The notes beneath the pieces were generated by a model that worked only from the letters and a program-made list of their open reading frames with translations, made no database searches and was not told where the DNA came from. A stretch of DNA of 9,579 nucleotides from Micavibrio sp. (GTDB lineage: Bacteria > Pseudomonadota > Alphaproteobacteria > Micavibrionales > Micavibrionaceae), in the NCBI GenBank assembly GCA_027051315.1, contig JALTZE010000265.1, positions 1-9,579 on the forward strand, read 5' to 3'. The position numbers were made by a program, and so were the translations under genes. Below, in pieces: positions 1 through 6,004 of the stretch; position 1 is the first letter of the stretch; every line of letters begins with the position of its first letter.

Positions 1-147
1 ATCCCTATCACAATCACCAGTAGGAGAAAATGATGTATGTTCAGTTCCATAGGCAAAAAGTTTTACCATTCCATTTTGTATCTGATAATCCCAACCTTCT
101 CTTAATCTTAAACTATATTCTTTTTCTTTATCTGTTTTATTATTCAT
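1..147 (-). CDS. hypothetical protein, N-terminal fragment (runs off window)
   Basis: This is the 5' part of a minus-strand gene that continues beyond base 1. It begins with an ATG at 147-145 and stays open for 49 codons to the window edge, starting MNNKTDKEKEYSLRLREGWD. A GGGAG ribosome binding site lies about 8 nt upstream of the ATG, which supports the start. The visible part is hydrophilic, with a charged Lys/Glu N-terminus and no signal peptide or membrane segment; the last visible residues (TGDCDRD) are acidic. I do not recognise the family. It lies about 70 nt after leuB in the same direction, so it could be read through from the leu genes, as no clear terminator is seen between them. 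Reality of the gene is supported by the start site and open frame only. Confidence 0.55.
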   Translation of the reverse strand, partial: MNNKTDKEKEYSLRLREGWDYQIQNGMVKLFAYGTEHTSFSPTGDCDRD

Positions 148-217
148 TACACACACTCCCAATTATTTATTTTAATAATTTATAAAAATTTTTCCGCCTC
201 GTTTTAGCTCCTTATTT

Positions 218-1306
218 TTATTTTGCCATTTCTTTGATTAAAGCATCTCCCATTTGGGAAGTTGAGACCTGTTTACATCCTTCACCCATAATGTCAATAG
301 TGCGAATACCATTATTAAGAATATTTTGAATAGATTTTTCTATCAGCTCAGCCTCTTCACTACAATCAAGAGAATATCTTAAAGCCATAGCAAAACTTAA
401 TATAGTAGCAAGAGGATTAGCAATATTTTTACCAGCAATATCAGGGGCAGAACCATGCACGGGCTCATAAAGTGCCCTACCATCATCACCCAAAGAAGCA
501 GAAGGAAGCATTCCCAAAGACCCAGTAAGCATAGATGCCTCATCAGATAAAATATCACCAAATAAATTATCTGTAACAATAACATCAAATTGTTTTGGAT
601 TACGGCAAAGTTGCATAGCACAATTATCAGCATACATATGCGATAATTCTATATCACTATATCCACTTTTATGAAGGTTAGTTACTTCCTCTCGCCATAA
701 CTTACCTGATTCCATTACATTTGCTTTTTCACATGATGTAACCTTGTTGTTACGTTTTCTTGCCATTTCGAAAGCAACTTTTGCAATTCTATGAATCTCA
801 GAGCTTGTATATGTCTGGGTATTAAATCCTCGTCTTTCACCATTTGGTAATTCTTCTATACCTCTGGGTTCTCCAAAATATACACCGCCTGTAAGCTCTC
901 GTACTATTAATATATCAAGACCTTTGACAATGTCTTCTTTTAATGTAGAAGCATCTACAAGAGCATCAAAAACGATAGCAGGGCGTAAATTGGCGTATAA
1001 ATCCATTTTTTTACGTATTTTCAAAAGACCTGCTTCTGGTCTTTTGTCATAATCAACATTATCCCATGCAGTCCCACCAACAGCACCCAATAACACCGCA
1101 TCTGAATTCATTGCTTTTTCTAAAGTATGGTCAGCTAAAGGAACACCATATTGGTCATAAGCAGCACCACCAATATTATCTTCATAAATATCAAAAGAAA
1201 GCCCACGATTATCTTCCAGCCATTTCATGACTTTTCGAACTTCAGCCATTACTTCTGGCCCTATACCATCACCGGGAAGAATAACAATATTAAACGCTTT
1301 GCTCAT
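218..1306 (-). CDS. leuB: 3-isopropylmalate dehydrogenase
   Basis: LeuB oxidatively decarboxylates 3-isopropylmalate with NAD+ to 2-oxoisocaproate, the third step of leucine synthesis, in the cytosol. The 362-residue product has the normal family length. Visible signatures are [10 protein letters not shown] at 10-19, substrate-binding arginines R98, R108 and R136, catalytic Y143 (in [13 protein letters not shown]) and K194 (in CEKANVME), metal-binding D227, D251 and D255 ([13 protein letters not shown]), and the cofactor loop [15 protein letters not shown] from 284. The start is taken at ATG 1306-1304, preceded by AAGGTG at 8 nt; an in-frame ATG at 1348 would add 14 residues that overlap this ribosome binding site and precede the conserved N-terminus, so it is rejected. 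The gene follows leuD by about 105 nt in the same direction. All key residues are intact. Confidence 0.97.
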   Translation of the reverse strand: MSKAFNIVILPGDGIGPEVMAEVRKVMKWLEDNRGLSFDIYEDNIGGAAYDQYGVPLADHTLEKAMNSDAVLLGAVGGTAWDNVDYDKRPEAGLLKIRKKMDLYANLRPAIVFDALVDASTLKEDIVKGLDILIVRELTGGVYFGEPRGIEELPNGERRGFNTQTYTSSEIHRIAKVAFEMARKRNNKVTSCEKANVMESGKLWREEVTNLHKSGYSDIELSHMYADNCAMQLCRNPKQFDVIVTDNLFGDILSDEASMLTGSLGMLPSASLGDDGRALYEPVHGSAPDIAGKNIANPLATILSFAMALRYSLDCSEEAELIEKSIQNILNNGIRTIDIMGEGCKQVSTSQMGDALIKEMAK

Positions 1307-1411
1307 AAAGAAAACACCTTTCAAAATATCAGGAGCTATAATTAGCAAAAACTAAACAAAATATGCAAGTAACTTTATTTAATGATGAAATTTATTGATA
1401 TTTACCAATAA

Positions 1412-2008
1412 TCAAATCCAACTTCTTTGTTTGGAAATTTTTTCTTCATATGCAGTTATTTTACTTTCTTTTTCCAGTGTTAAAGCTATATCATCTAAGC
1501 CATTTAATAAGCAGTGTTTCCTAAATCCATCAATATCAAAATTTGAAGAAAAACTTTCGCAATTTACCGTTTGATTTTCTAAATCAATAGTAATTTCCTT
1601 TTTTTCTTCTGCATATTTCATAAATTTATCAACTTTTTCTTTGGAAAGAGTAATTGGTAAAATACCGTTCTTAAAGCAATTATTATAAAATATATCAGCA
1701 AAAGAGGGGGCTATAATACATTTAAAACCAAAATCAAGCAAAGCCCATGGCGCATGCTCCCTAGATGAACCACATCCAAAATTTTCACCAGTAACAAGAA
1801 TCTTGGCATTTCTATATGGCTCTTTATTTAAAATAAAATCAGATTTTTCATTTCCATTACTATCATATCTCATTTCATCAAATGCATTCACCCCCAGCCC
1901 AGAACGCTTAATGGTACGAAGAAACTGCTTCGGAATAATCATATCAGTATCAATATTTATCAAAGGAAGAGGGGCAGCAATTGCCGTAAATTTTGTAAAT
2001 GGTTGCAT
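1412..2008 (-). CDS. leuD: 3-isopropylmalate dehydratase small subunit
   Basis: LeuD is the small (swivel-domain) subunit of isopropylmalate isomerase; with LeuC it converts 2-isopropylmalate to 3-isopropylmalate. The 198-residue protein matches the usual length of about 200. Motifs are [13 protein letters not shown] at 18-30, [17 protein letters not shown] at 74-90, [17 protein letters not shown] at 102-118 and [15 protein letters not shown] at 160-174. The start is ATG 2008-2006, with a modest AAGAG ribosome binding site about 11 nt upstream; the protein begins right at the family's conserved N-terminus. Its partner leuC is separated from it by an HD-domain gene of 849 nt, about 70 nt upstream of this start. 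A TATAAT hexamer lies in that gap but without a convincing -35 box, so transcription through from leuC is the simpler reading. Confidence 0.96.
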   Translation of the reverse strand: MQPFTKFTAIAAPLPLINIDTDMIIPKQFLRTIKRSGLGVNAFDEMRYDSNGNEKSDFILNKEPYRNAKILVTGENFGCGSSREHAPWALLDFGFKCIIAPSFADIFYNNCFKNGILPITLSKEKVDKFMKYAEEKKEITIDLENQTVNCESFSSNFDIDGFRKHCLLNGLDDIALTLEKESKITAYEEKISKQRSWI

Positions 2009-2031
2009 CTGGACTATTACTCTTAAAAAAT

Positions 2032-2048
2032 TAATAAGGAATATTTAA
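2032..2048. repeat. direct repeat copy 1, left of HD gene
   Basis: TAATAAGGAATATTTAA on the plus strand. It differs by one base from the copy at 3005-3021, on the other side of the HD-domain gene, in the same orientation. The two copies sit in the two intergenic gaps that separate the HD gene from leuD and leuC. They could be the scar of an insertion, copies of a regulator site, or chance in AT-rich DNA. Confidence 0.5.
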
Positions 2049-2078
2049 AAAGCATCATATTATAAATATCAAGATAAA

Positions 2079-2927
2079 TTATCGACTTATGTTAGAAACA
2101 TGCTCTTTTTCATTCTCCCTTAAATAATAAGGAGCATTGGCAACAGCTGTTTCAGGGTTAAGCTTATTGCCTGTATTTTTTTGTACAATAGATGAATAAA
2201 CGGCCAAAATTTCAGTATCAAAACAATCTTTATATTTATGTTTTATATCCCCAATATCTGCCATTCTTAATATTGCTTGTCCAGGAGTTCTTGGCTTTTC
2301 TTGATGAGGTCTTTTAACAATATCCCCGCAATAAGCATCAACAATACATGCCGCTCTTATTACTGTTCCCAATTCTTCAGATTTTCTTTTTCTTTCACCT
2401 TTTCCATTAAGTTTTTCATGGTGAAATGCCATAAGCGCAGGAACTACAATACTAACATGTGGGTGATTTTTTATTTTATCGCTTAAATTTTCAATCATAG
2501 AAAACCACATATCAGGACCTAAAATATGATGTTTTTTCTTATCTATCTTTTCTTCTTCTGTTGGTCTGTTTGGTAACGACCAAATATTAACATCATATCC
2601 CTTATGTGTTTTTCCAAAATCATGTAATTTAAAAGCATTTTGCGAATTTTTTTGAACATTTTTTGAAAAACCAAGCTCACATAAAAGTGCTGCAATCTCT
2701 CTGGCGGCTGTTTTTAGGTGAGGAGCCATCCTCCTCCTGCCATACATTTCTGATGTATCCTTGCCATAATCAAGTATTTTTTGCCATGTAGCAGATTCAA
2801 AGCTTTGATATTCATCAGATTGCAAAGTAGAATCAGTATCATAATCATAAGAATCGATTATATCATCAAGTTCCACTAGGTTTATTTCTTCTAATCGCTT
2901 AATTGTGCGTTTATCAACTGTCAACAT
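2079..2927 (-). CDS. HD-superfamily phosphohydrolase, HD-GYP-like with degenerate GYP motif
   Basis: The 282-residue product resembles the catalytic core of HD-GYP metal-dependent phosphodiesterases. Seen in order: H70, LHDFGKT at 101-107 (H102, D103, G105, K106), KKHHILG at 131-137 (H133/H134), FHHEKLNGKG at 168-177 (H169, H170, E171), and CIVDAYCGD at 194-202 (D197, a likely last metal ligand). Spacing fits the family, but the diagnostic G-Y-P after the HHE motif reads GKGE, so cyclic-di-GMP hydrolysis cannot be assumed. The first 60 residues are acidic and unrecognised; there is no receiver domain, signal peptide or membrane segment, so it is probably a cytosolic stand-alone enzyme. The start at 2927 has no good ribosome binding site, and an in-frame stop lies 9-12 nt upstream, so no extension is possible. 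It sits between leuC and leuD, flanked by 17-nt direct repeats. Substrate unknown. Confidence 0.85.
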   Translation of the reverse strand: MLTVDKRTIKRLEEINLVELDDIIDSYDYDTDSTLQSDEYQSFESATWQKILDYGKDTSEMYGRRRMAPHLKTAAREIAALLCELGFSKNVQKNSQNAFKLHDFGKTHKGYDVNIWSLPNRPTEEEKIDKKKHHILGPDMWFSMIENLSDKIKNHPHVSIVVPALMAFHHEKLNGKGERKRKSEELGTVIRAACIVDAYCGDIVKRPHQEKPRTPGQAILRMADIGDIKHKYKDCFDTEILAVYSSIVQKNTGNKLNPETAVANAPYYLRENEKEHVSNISR

Positions 2928-3004
2928 AGCAATATTTTAATGGGAAAATATTAATAAATTACCATCAAACCTTCCTAAATTTACTTTTAACCCGCCTAAA
3001 GGAA

Positions 3005-3021
3005 TAACAAGGAATATTTAA
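3005..3021. repeat. direct repeat copy 2, right of HD gene
   Basis: TAACAAGGAATATTTAA, 16 of 17 bases identical to 2032-2048 and in the same orientation, about 970 nt apart. A further GGAATA lies exactly 10 nt to the left (3001-3006) and another at 3064-3069, so the local motif GGAATA is repeated in this gap. Confidence 0.5.
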
Positions 3022-3044
3022 GATTATCTTAACAAGAATCATAA

Positions 3045-3066
3045 TCCTTATTCATCGCGATAAGGA
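3045..3066. other. inverted repeat between leuC and the HD gene
   Basis: Arms TCCTTAT (3045-3051) and ATAAGGA (3060-3066) are perfect 7-bp complements around an 8-nt loop that includes part of the palindrome ATCGCGAT. The stem is AT-rich and no U tract follows on either strand, so it is not a convincing terminator. It lies in the 185-nt gap after leuC. A protein-binding dyad or a weak RNA hairpin is possible. Confidence 0.35.
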
Positions 3067-3093
3067 ATACTCCCAAGACTCGAAACCAGTCAA
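3064..3093 (-). promoter_or_regulatory. weak candidate promoter for the HD gene
   Basis: On the minus strand a TTGACT box (3093-3088, one base from the -35 consensus) is followed after 18 nt by TATTCC (3069-3064), a 3-of-6 match to the -10 consensus. It lies just after the leuC stop and would allow the HD gene to be expressed apart from leuC. The -10 match is poor, so this is only a candidate. Confidence 0.25.
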
Positions 3094-3112
3094 GCCCTTT
3101 TATATAAGAAGA

Positions 3113-4519
3113 TTATATAAATTCTCTTACATCGGCTAAATATCCTTTGATAGCAGCCGCAGCAGCCATGGCAGGGCTAACTAGGTGAGTTCTCCCACCG
3201 CGTCCTTGCCTACCTTCAAAATTCCTATTACTGGTAGAGGCACATCTTTCCCCTTGCTCAAGGCGGTCAGCATTCATAGCAAGACACATAGAACAACCAG
3301 CTTCTCGCCAATCAAATCCAGCCTCAATCAAGATTTTATCAAGTCCCTCTTTTTCTGCTTGTTCTTTTACAAGCCCCGAACCAGGAACGACCATAGCATA
3401 AACATTTTTTGCTATTTTACGCCCTTTTGCTATTTTTGCTGCATCTCTAATATCTTCGATACGACCATTAGTGCACGAGCCTATAAAAACTTTATCAATT
3501 TTTATATCTTGTAAATTTTGTCCTGCTTTCAACCCCATATATTCAATAGCACGTTTTGCTGATTCTTGCTTGTTTTTATCCTTAAAATCATAAGGAGAGG
3601 GAACTTTATCTGTAATAGGCAATACATCTTCTGGTGACGTTCCCCATGTAACTTGCGGTTCAATTTCCGAAGCATTCATAATAATTTCCTTATCATAAAC
3701 AGCCCCATCATCAGAAATAAGAGATTTCCAATATGAAATAGCTTCTTCCAGCTCTTTTCCTTTGGGCGCACGGGGGCAATTTTTGATATATTCAAAAGTA
3801 ACCTCATCAGGAGCAATAAGCCCCGCTCTTGCACCTCCCTCTATCGTCATATTGCAAACTGTCATTCTTCCTTCCATAGAAAGTGAAGATATGGCATCGC
3901 CAGCATATTCAATAACATAACCAGTTCCTCCAGCAGTGCCAATCTTCCCAATTATAGCCAGAGCCATATCTTTGGCGGTGCAACCTGTTGGTAACTTACC
4001 GTTAACAGTAATTTTCATGGTTTTAGCAGGTTTTTGTATTAATGTTTGTGTTGCAAGGACATGTTCAACTTCCGAAGTGCCTATTCCAAAGGCAAGCGAA
4101 CCAAATGCCCCATGCGTAGAAGTATGAGAATCTCCACAAACTATAGTCATTCCAGGTAAAGTAAATCCTTGCTCAGGTCCTATTATATGAACGATTCCTT
4201 GCCTTTTATCATTCATTCTAAAATATTCTATACCAAATTCTTTAACGTTGGCTTCTAGAGTTTCTACTTGTATTCTGCTTTCTTCTTCTTTTATCCCTTC
4301 TGACCTGTCAGATGTAGGAACATTATGGTCAGCAACAGCCAAAGTTCTATTTGGTTGCCTTACCTTCCGTTTTGCTATACGAAGTCCTTCAAAAGCTTGT
4401 GGTGAAGTAACTTCATGCACCAAATGACGGTCAATATAAATCAGGCTGGAACCATCTTCCGATGTATCAATCAAATGATTATTCCATATTTTTTCATATA
4501 AAGTCTGAGCTTTTTCCAT
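3113..4519 (-). CDS. leuC: 3-isopropylmalate dehydratase large subunit
   Basis: LeuC is the [4Fe-4S] catalytic subunit of isopropylmalate isomerase, a member of the aconitase family, acting with LeuD in leucine synthesis. The 468 residues match the usual length. Visible are [18 protein letters not shown] at 30-47, [14 protein letters not shown] at 127-140, the cluster ligands C349 (GSCTNGR), C409 and C412 (GCSMC), and the C-terminal run [20 protein letters not shown] from 430. The start is ATG 4519-4517, with AGGT about 8 nt upstream, and the N-terminus aligns with family members. It is the first leu gene of the cluster and lies about 0.95 kb beyond rplS, from which it is separated by the rplS terminator and an opposite-strand gene. 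It therefore probably has its own promoter in the 196-bp gap at 4520-4715. Confidence 0.97.
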   Translation of the reverse strand: MEKAQTLYEKIWNNHLIDTSEDGSSLIYIDRHLVHEVTSPQAFEGLRIAKRKVRQPNRTLAVADHNVPTSDRSEGIKEEESRIQVETLEANVKEFGIEYFRMNDKRQGIVHIIGPEQGFTLPGMTIVCGDSHTSTHGAFGSLAFGIGTSEVEHVLATQTLIQKPAKTMKITVNGKLPTGCTAKDMALAIIGKIGTAGGTGYVIEYAGDAISSLSMEGRMTVCNMTIEGGARAGLIAPDEVTFEYIKNCPRAPKGKELEEAISYWKSLISDDGAVYDKEIIMNASEIEPQVTWGTSPEDVLPITDKVPSPYDFKDKNKQESAKRAIEYMGLKAGQNLQDIKIDKVFIGSCTNGRIEDIRDAAKIAKGRKIAKNVYAMVVPGSGLVKEQAEKEGLDKILIEAGFDWREAGCSMCLAMNADRLEQGERCASTSNRNFEGRQGRGGRTHLVSPAMAAAAAIKGYLADVREFI

Positions 4520-4540
4520 AATTTTTACCTGATTAATAAT

Positions 4541-4558
4541 TAAGTAACATTTTACTTA
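4541..4558 (-). other. small hairpin in leuC leader
   Basis: TAAGTAA (4541-4547) and TTACTTA (4552-4558) form a perfect 7-bp AT-rich stem with a 4-nt loop, 22 nt before the leuC start. It overlaps the stop codon of a short Leu-rich reading frame (4627-4556). It lacks a G/C core and U tract, so it is not a standard terminator. Confidence 0.3.
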
Positions 4559-4627
4559 TAATATATAGGCAAATAAAGCGAATAAAATCAATAGTGTTCT
4601 GGCTCTAATAATATTCAACGAACCCAT
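4556..4627 (-). promoter_or_regulatory. possible Leu-rich leader peptide upstream of leuC
   Basis: A 23-codon frame runs from ATG 4627-4625 to TAA at 4558-4556, 37 nt before leuC. Six of 23 codons are leucine (TTG, CTA, TTG, TTA, TTA, TTA), mostly in the second half, ending FALFAYIL. A leucine-rich leader ahead of a leu gene suggests translation-coupled attenuation. Against it: no clear ribosome binding site, only one adjacent Leu pair, no strong terminator after it, and AT-rich DNA yields Leu/Ile/Phe codons by chance. It also overlaps the candidate leuC promoter, and both cannot easily be right. Confidence 0.2.
4562..4591 (-). promoter_or_regulatory. leuC: candidate leuC promoter
   Basis: On the minus strand TTGATT (4591-4586) is followed after 18 nt by TATATA (4567-4562), both 4-5 of 6 matches to the sigma-70 boxes. 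Transcription would begin about 35 nt before the leuC ATG. Placement between a divergent gene and leuC makes a promoter here likely, but the exact boxes are inferred from an AT-rich background. Confidence 0.4.
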
Positions 4628-4635
4628 TGTTTTTA

Positions 4636-4665
4636 TTGCTTAAGATAATAAAAAATAGATAATAA
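4636..4665 (+). promoter_or_regulatory. weak candidate promoter for the orphan plus-strand gene
   Basis: TTGCTT (4636-4641) and TAATAA (4660-4665) are 18 nt apart, about 50 nt before the ATG at 4716. The region is so A-rich that several alternative -10 boxes exist. A promoter must lie in this gap because the gene has no co-directional neighbour upstream. Confidence 0.25.
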
Positions 4666-4715
4666 ATAGTGGAATGTGATAGAACTTAAATAAAAAAATA
4701 CAGAAAAGTAAAAAA

Positions 4716-5393
4716 ATGGCTAGAAAAACAATGGCAACACGAAATTCAGATTCTGGATTTTTATCAAAAATATTTAAAAACGCAGTTGGTAATCCAGTTG
4801 TAAGAAATGTAGCACTAGCTGCTACCGTTGCTATTGGTGGAGTTGCATTGCTAAATAATAATGAAGCAGACCAAGCAATAGTAACAAATATAGAAACATC
4901 TGATGGAAAAGAAATAATAATTGAAATGGATGGTGGAAAATATGGTTTACCTCAAAATTTCAGGGCAAGAGCCGTCGATGCTGAAACTATTCAAGAGAAT
5001 GGTTTTGCAGAAAAAATGATAGATATAGAAGATTTACTTCAAAAAGTTAATACTATATGCAGAGATTTTGGTAATGAACGTAATTTAAATTCAGTCCTTC
5101 AGTTAGTTCAGGATAACTACCAAAGTCTAAATAAGCAATGGAAAGAAGGAAGAATTTCTAAAGAAGATTTGGATTCTTTAACAAAGAAAGGAGGTTTATC
5201 AGATAGATTGGGAGAATTAAGAGAACTCTCAGATACTGAATGGTATCTTAGAAAAATGTCAGAAGCTGTAGATGCGTCAGATGAGATTTCAGATGCTGAT
5301 AAAATTAAATTTAAAACCCAACTTACTGAGAACGAAAATCTTAAATTGGAACGTGGGAATCCAGATATATCTTGTACTATAACTGGTATGTAG
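4716..5393 (+). CDS. hypothetical protein with N-terminal membrane anchor
   Basis: The only plus-strand gene here encodes 225 residues of no family I recognise. The first 30 residues are basic (K4, K18, K21, R30), followed by a hydrophobic segment at about 28-46 (VVRNVALAATVAIGGVALL) and then NNNEAD. This looks like an uncleaved signal anchor, since no A-X-A cleavage site is evident, which would place the remaining 175 residues in the periplasm. That part is hydrophilic and probably helical (for example 90-210, rich in Glu, Lys, Asp and Leu), with cysteines at 115 and 220. The ATG at 4716 has no clear Shine-Dalgarno site, only an A-rich leader; M6 is an alternative start. It is divergent from leuC, convergent with rplS, and ends about 20 nt before a strong hairpin terminator. 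It interrupts the usual rplS-leuC neighbourhood and may be a lineage-specific acquisition. Confidence 0.75.
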   Translation: MARKTMATRNSDSGFLSKIFKNAVGNPVVRNVALAATVAIGGVALLNNNEADQAIVTNIETSDGKEIIIEMDGGKYGLPQNFRARAVDAETIQENGFAEKMIDIEDLLQKVNTICRDFGNERNLNSVLQLVQDNYQSLNKQWKEGRISKEDLDSLTKKGGLSDRLGELRELSDTEWYLRKMSEAVDASDEISDADKIKFKTQLTENENLKLERGNPDISCTITGM

Positions 5394-5413
5394 TAGAATA
5401 TGTTAGGCAAACA

Positions 5414-5441
5414 AAAAAGCACGGATATTACCGTGCTTTTT
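5414..5441. terminator. bidirectional intrinsic terminator
   Basis: AAAAAGCACGG (5414-5424) and CCGTGCTTTTT (5431-5441) form a perfect 11-bp stem with a 6-nt loop. The GCACGG core is flanked by A's on one side and T's on the other, so a U tract follows the stem in either direction. It lies 20 nt after the plus-strand gene and 25 nt after the rplS stop, and so ends both convergent transcripts. Confidence 0.92.
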
Positions 5442-5466
5442 CATTAAATCATTTTATCTTTTAAGG

Positions 5467-5862
5467 CTATTTCTTTTTAGTTTCTTTTTTCTCGATACCG
5501 TGACCAGTAGTTCTTTCAGCAATACGAGCAGCCTTACCACGACGCTCACGCAGGTAGTAAAGCTTAGCACGACGAACAGAACCACGACGGATTAGTTCAA
5601 TACTTTCAATTCTTGGTGAAAGAAGAGGGAATACACGCTCAACCCCTTCATTATATGAAATTTTACGAACGGTAAAACTTCCTGATATACCTTTACCTGA
5701 TTTTGCTATACATACACCTTCAAAAGCCTGAATACGCTCACGCTTACCTTCACGTACTTTAACATTAACTTTAACAGTATCACCTGCATTAAAATTTGGT
5801 ATTGTTTTACCTTCAAGAAGCTTTTTTTCTTCTCTTTTTTCTAATTTTTGCACTATATTCAT
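5467..5862 (-). CDS. rplS: 50S ribosomal protein L19
   Basis: L19 is a 50S protein at the 30S-50S interface. The 131-residue product carries the family signatures: [16 protein letters not shown] at 21-36, [17 protein letters not shown] at 42-58, [19 protein letters not shown] at 62-80 and [20 protein letters not shown] at 91-110. A Lys-rich tail ends the protein. The start is ATG 5862-5860 with a purine-rich AAAAGGGA ribosome binding site about 8 nt upstream. It is the last gene of the ffh-rpsP-rimM-trmD-rplS set, followed within 25 nt by a terminator. The 142-nt gap from trmD, long for this operon and rich in RNA secondary structure, suggests L19 is controlled separately from trmD. Confidence 0.98.
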   Translation of the reverse strand: MNIVQKLEKREEKKLLEGKTIPNFNAGDTVKVNVKVREGKRERIQAFEGVCIAKSGKGISGSFTVRKISYNEGVERVFPLLSPRIESIELIRRGSVRRAKLYYLRERRGKAARIAERTTGHGIEKKETKKK

Positions 5863-5882
5863 AGTTTTATTCCCTTTTTTTA

Positions 5883-5963
5883 AAGCCCGATTTCAAGAGA
5901 TTTTATACTCTCGGCGGCTTATTTATCTTTTTCCCAACTGCAAGACCTCCTTGCAGAAATCGG
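5883..5963 (-). ncRNA. structured leader upstream of rplS (candidate cis-regulatory RNA)
   Basis: The trmD-rplS gap holds several compatible or competing helices. P2: CTGCAAG (5938-5944) with CTTGCAG (5950-5956), 7 bp, 5-nt loop. P1: CCGATTT (5887-5893) with AAATCGG (5957-5963), 7-8 bp, enclosing the rest. P3: CAAGAG (5894-5899) with CTCTCG (5908-5913), 6 bp including a G-U pair in the transcript. A local stem, AAGCC (5883-5887) with GGCTT (5916-5920), crosses P1, so two folds compete. The element ends about 20 nt before the rplS start and just before its ribosome binding site. Autoregulatory leaders are known for several ribosomal proteins, including L19 in Firmicutes; that this is one is inference. 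A degenerate palindromic repeat is an alternative. Confidence 0.5.
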
Positions 5964-6004
5964 AGAATGACAGGTTTTTACATGATTTGATTCATAAATA
6001 CAAG

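Noticed and set aside
160..200. AT-only inverted repeat after leuB as a terminator
   Set aside because: The arms AATTATT/AATAATT contain no G or C, and no U tract is placed after a stable stem.
1307..1348. Upstream in-frame ATG adding 14 residues to LeuB
   Set aside because: The extra residues precede the conserved family N-terminus and overlap the AAGGTG ribosome binding site of the ATG at 1306.
2079..2927. Calling the HD gene a cyclic-di-GMP phosphodiesterase
   Set aside because: The GYP motif that defines the HD-GYP c-di-GMP enzymes is missing, so only the broader phosphohydrolase fold is supported.
5117..5422. 101-codon minus-strand frame opposite the orphan gene
   Set aside because: It overlaps the terminator side and has no ribosome binding site; the plus-strand frame is longer, has a sensible membrane-anchor layout and ends before the terminator.
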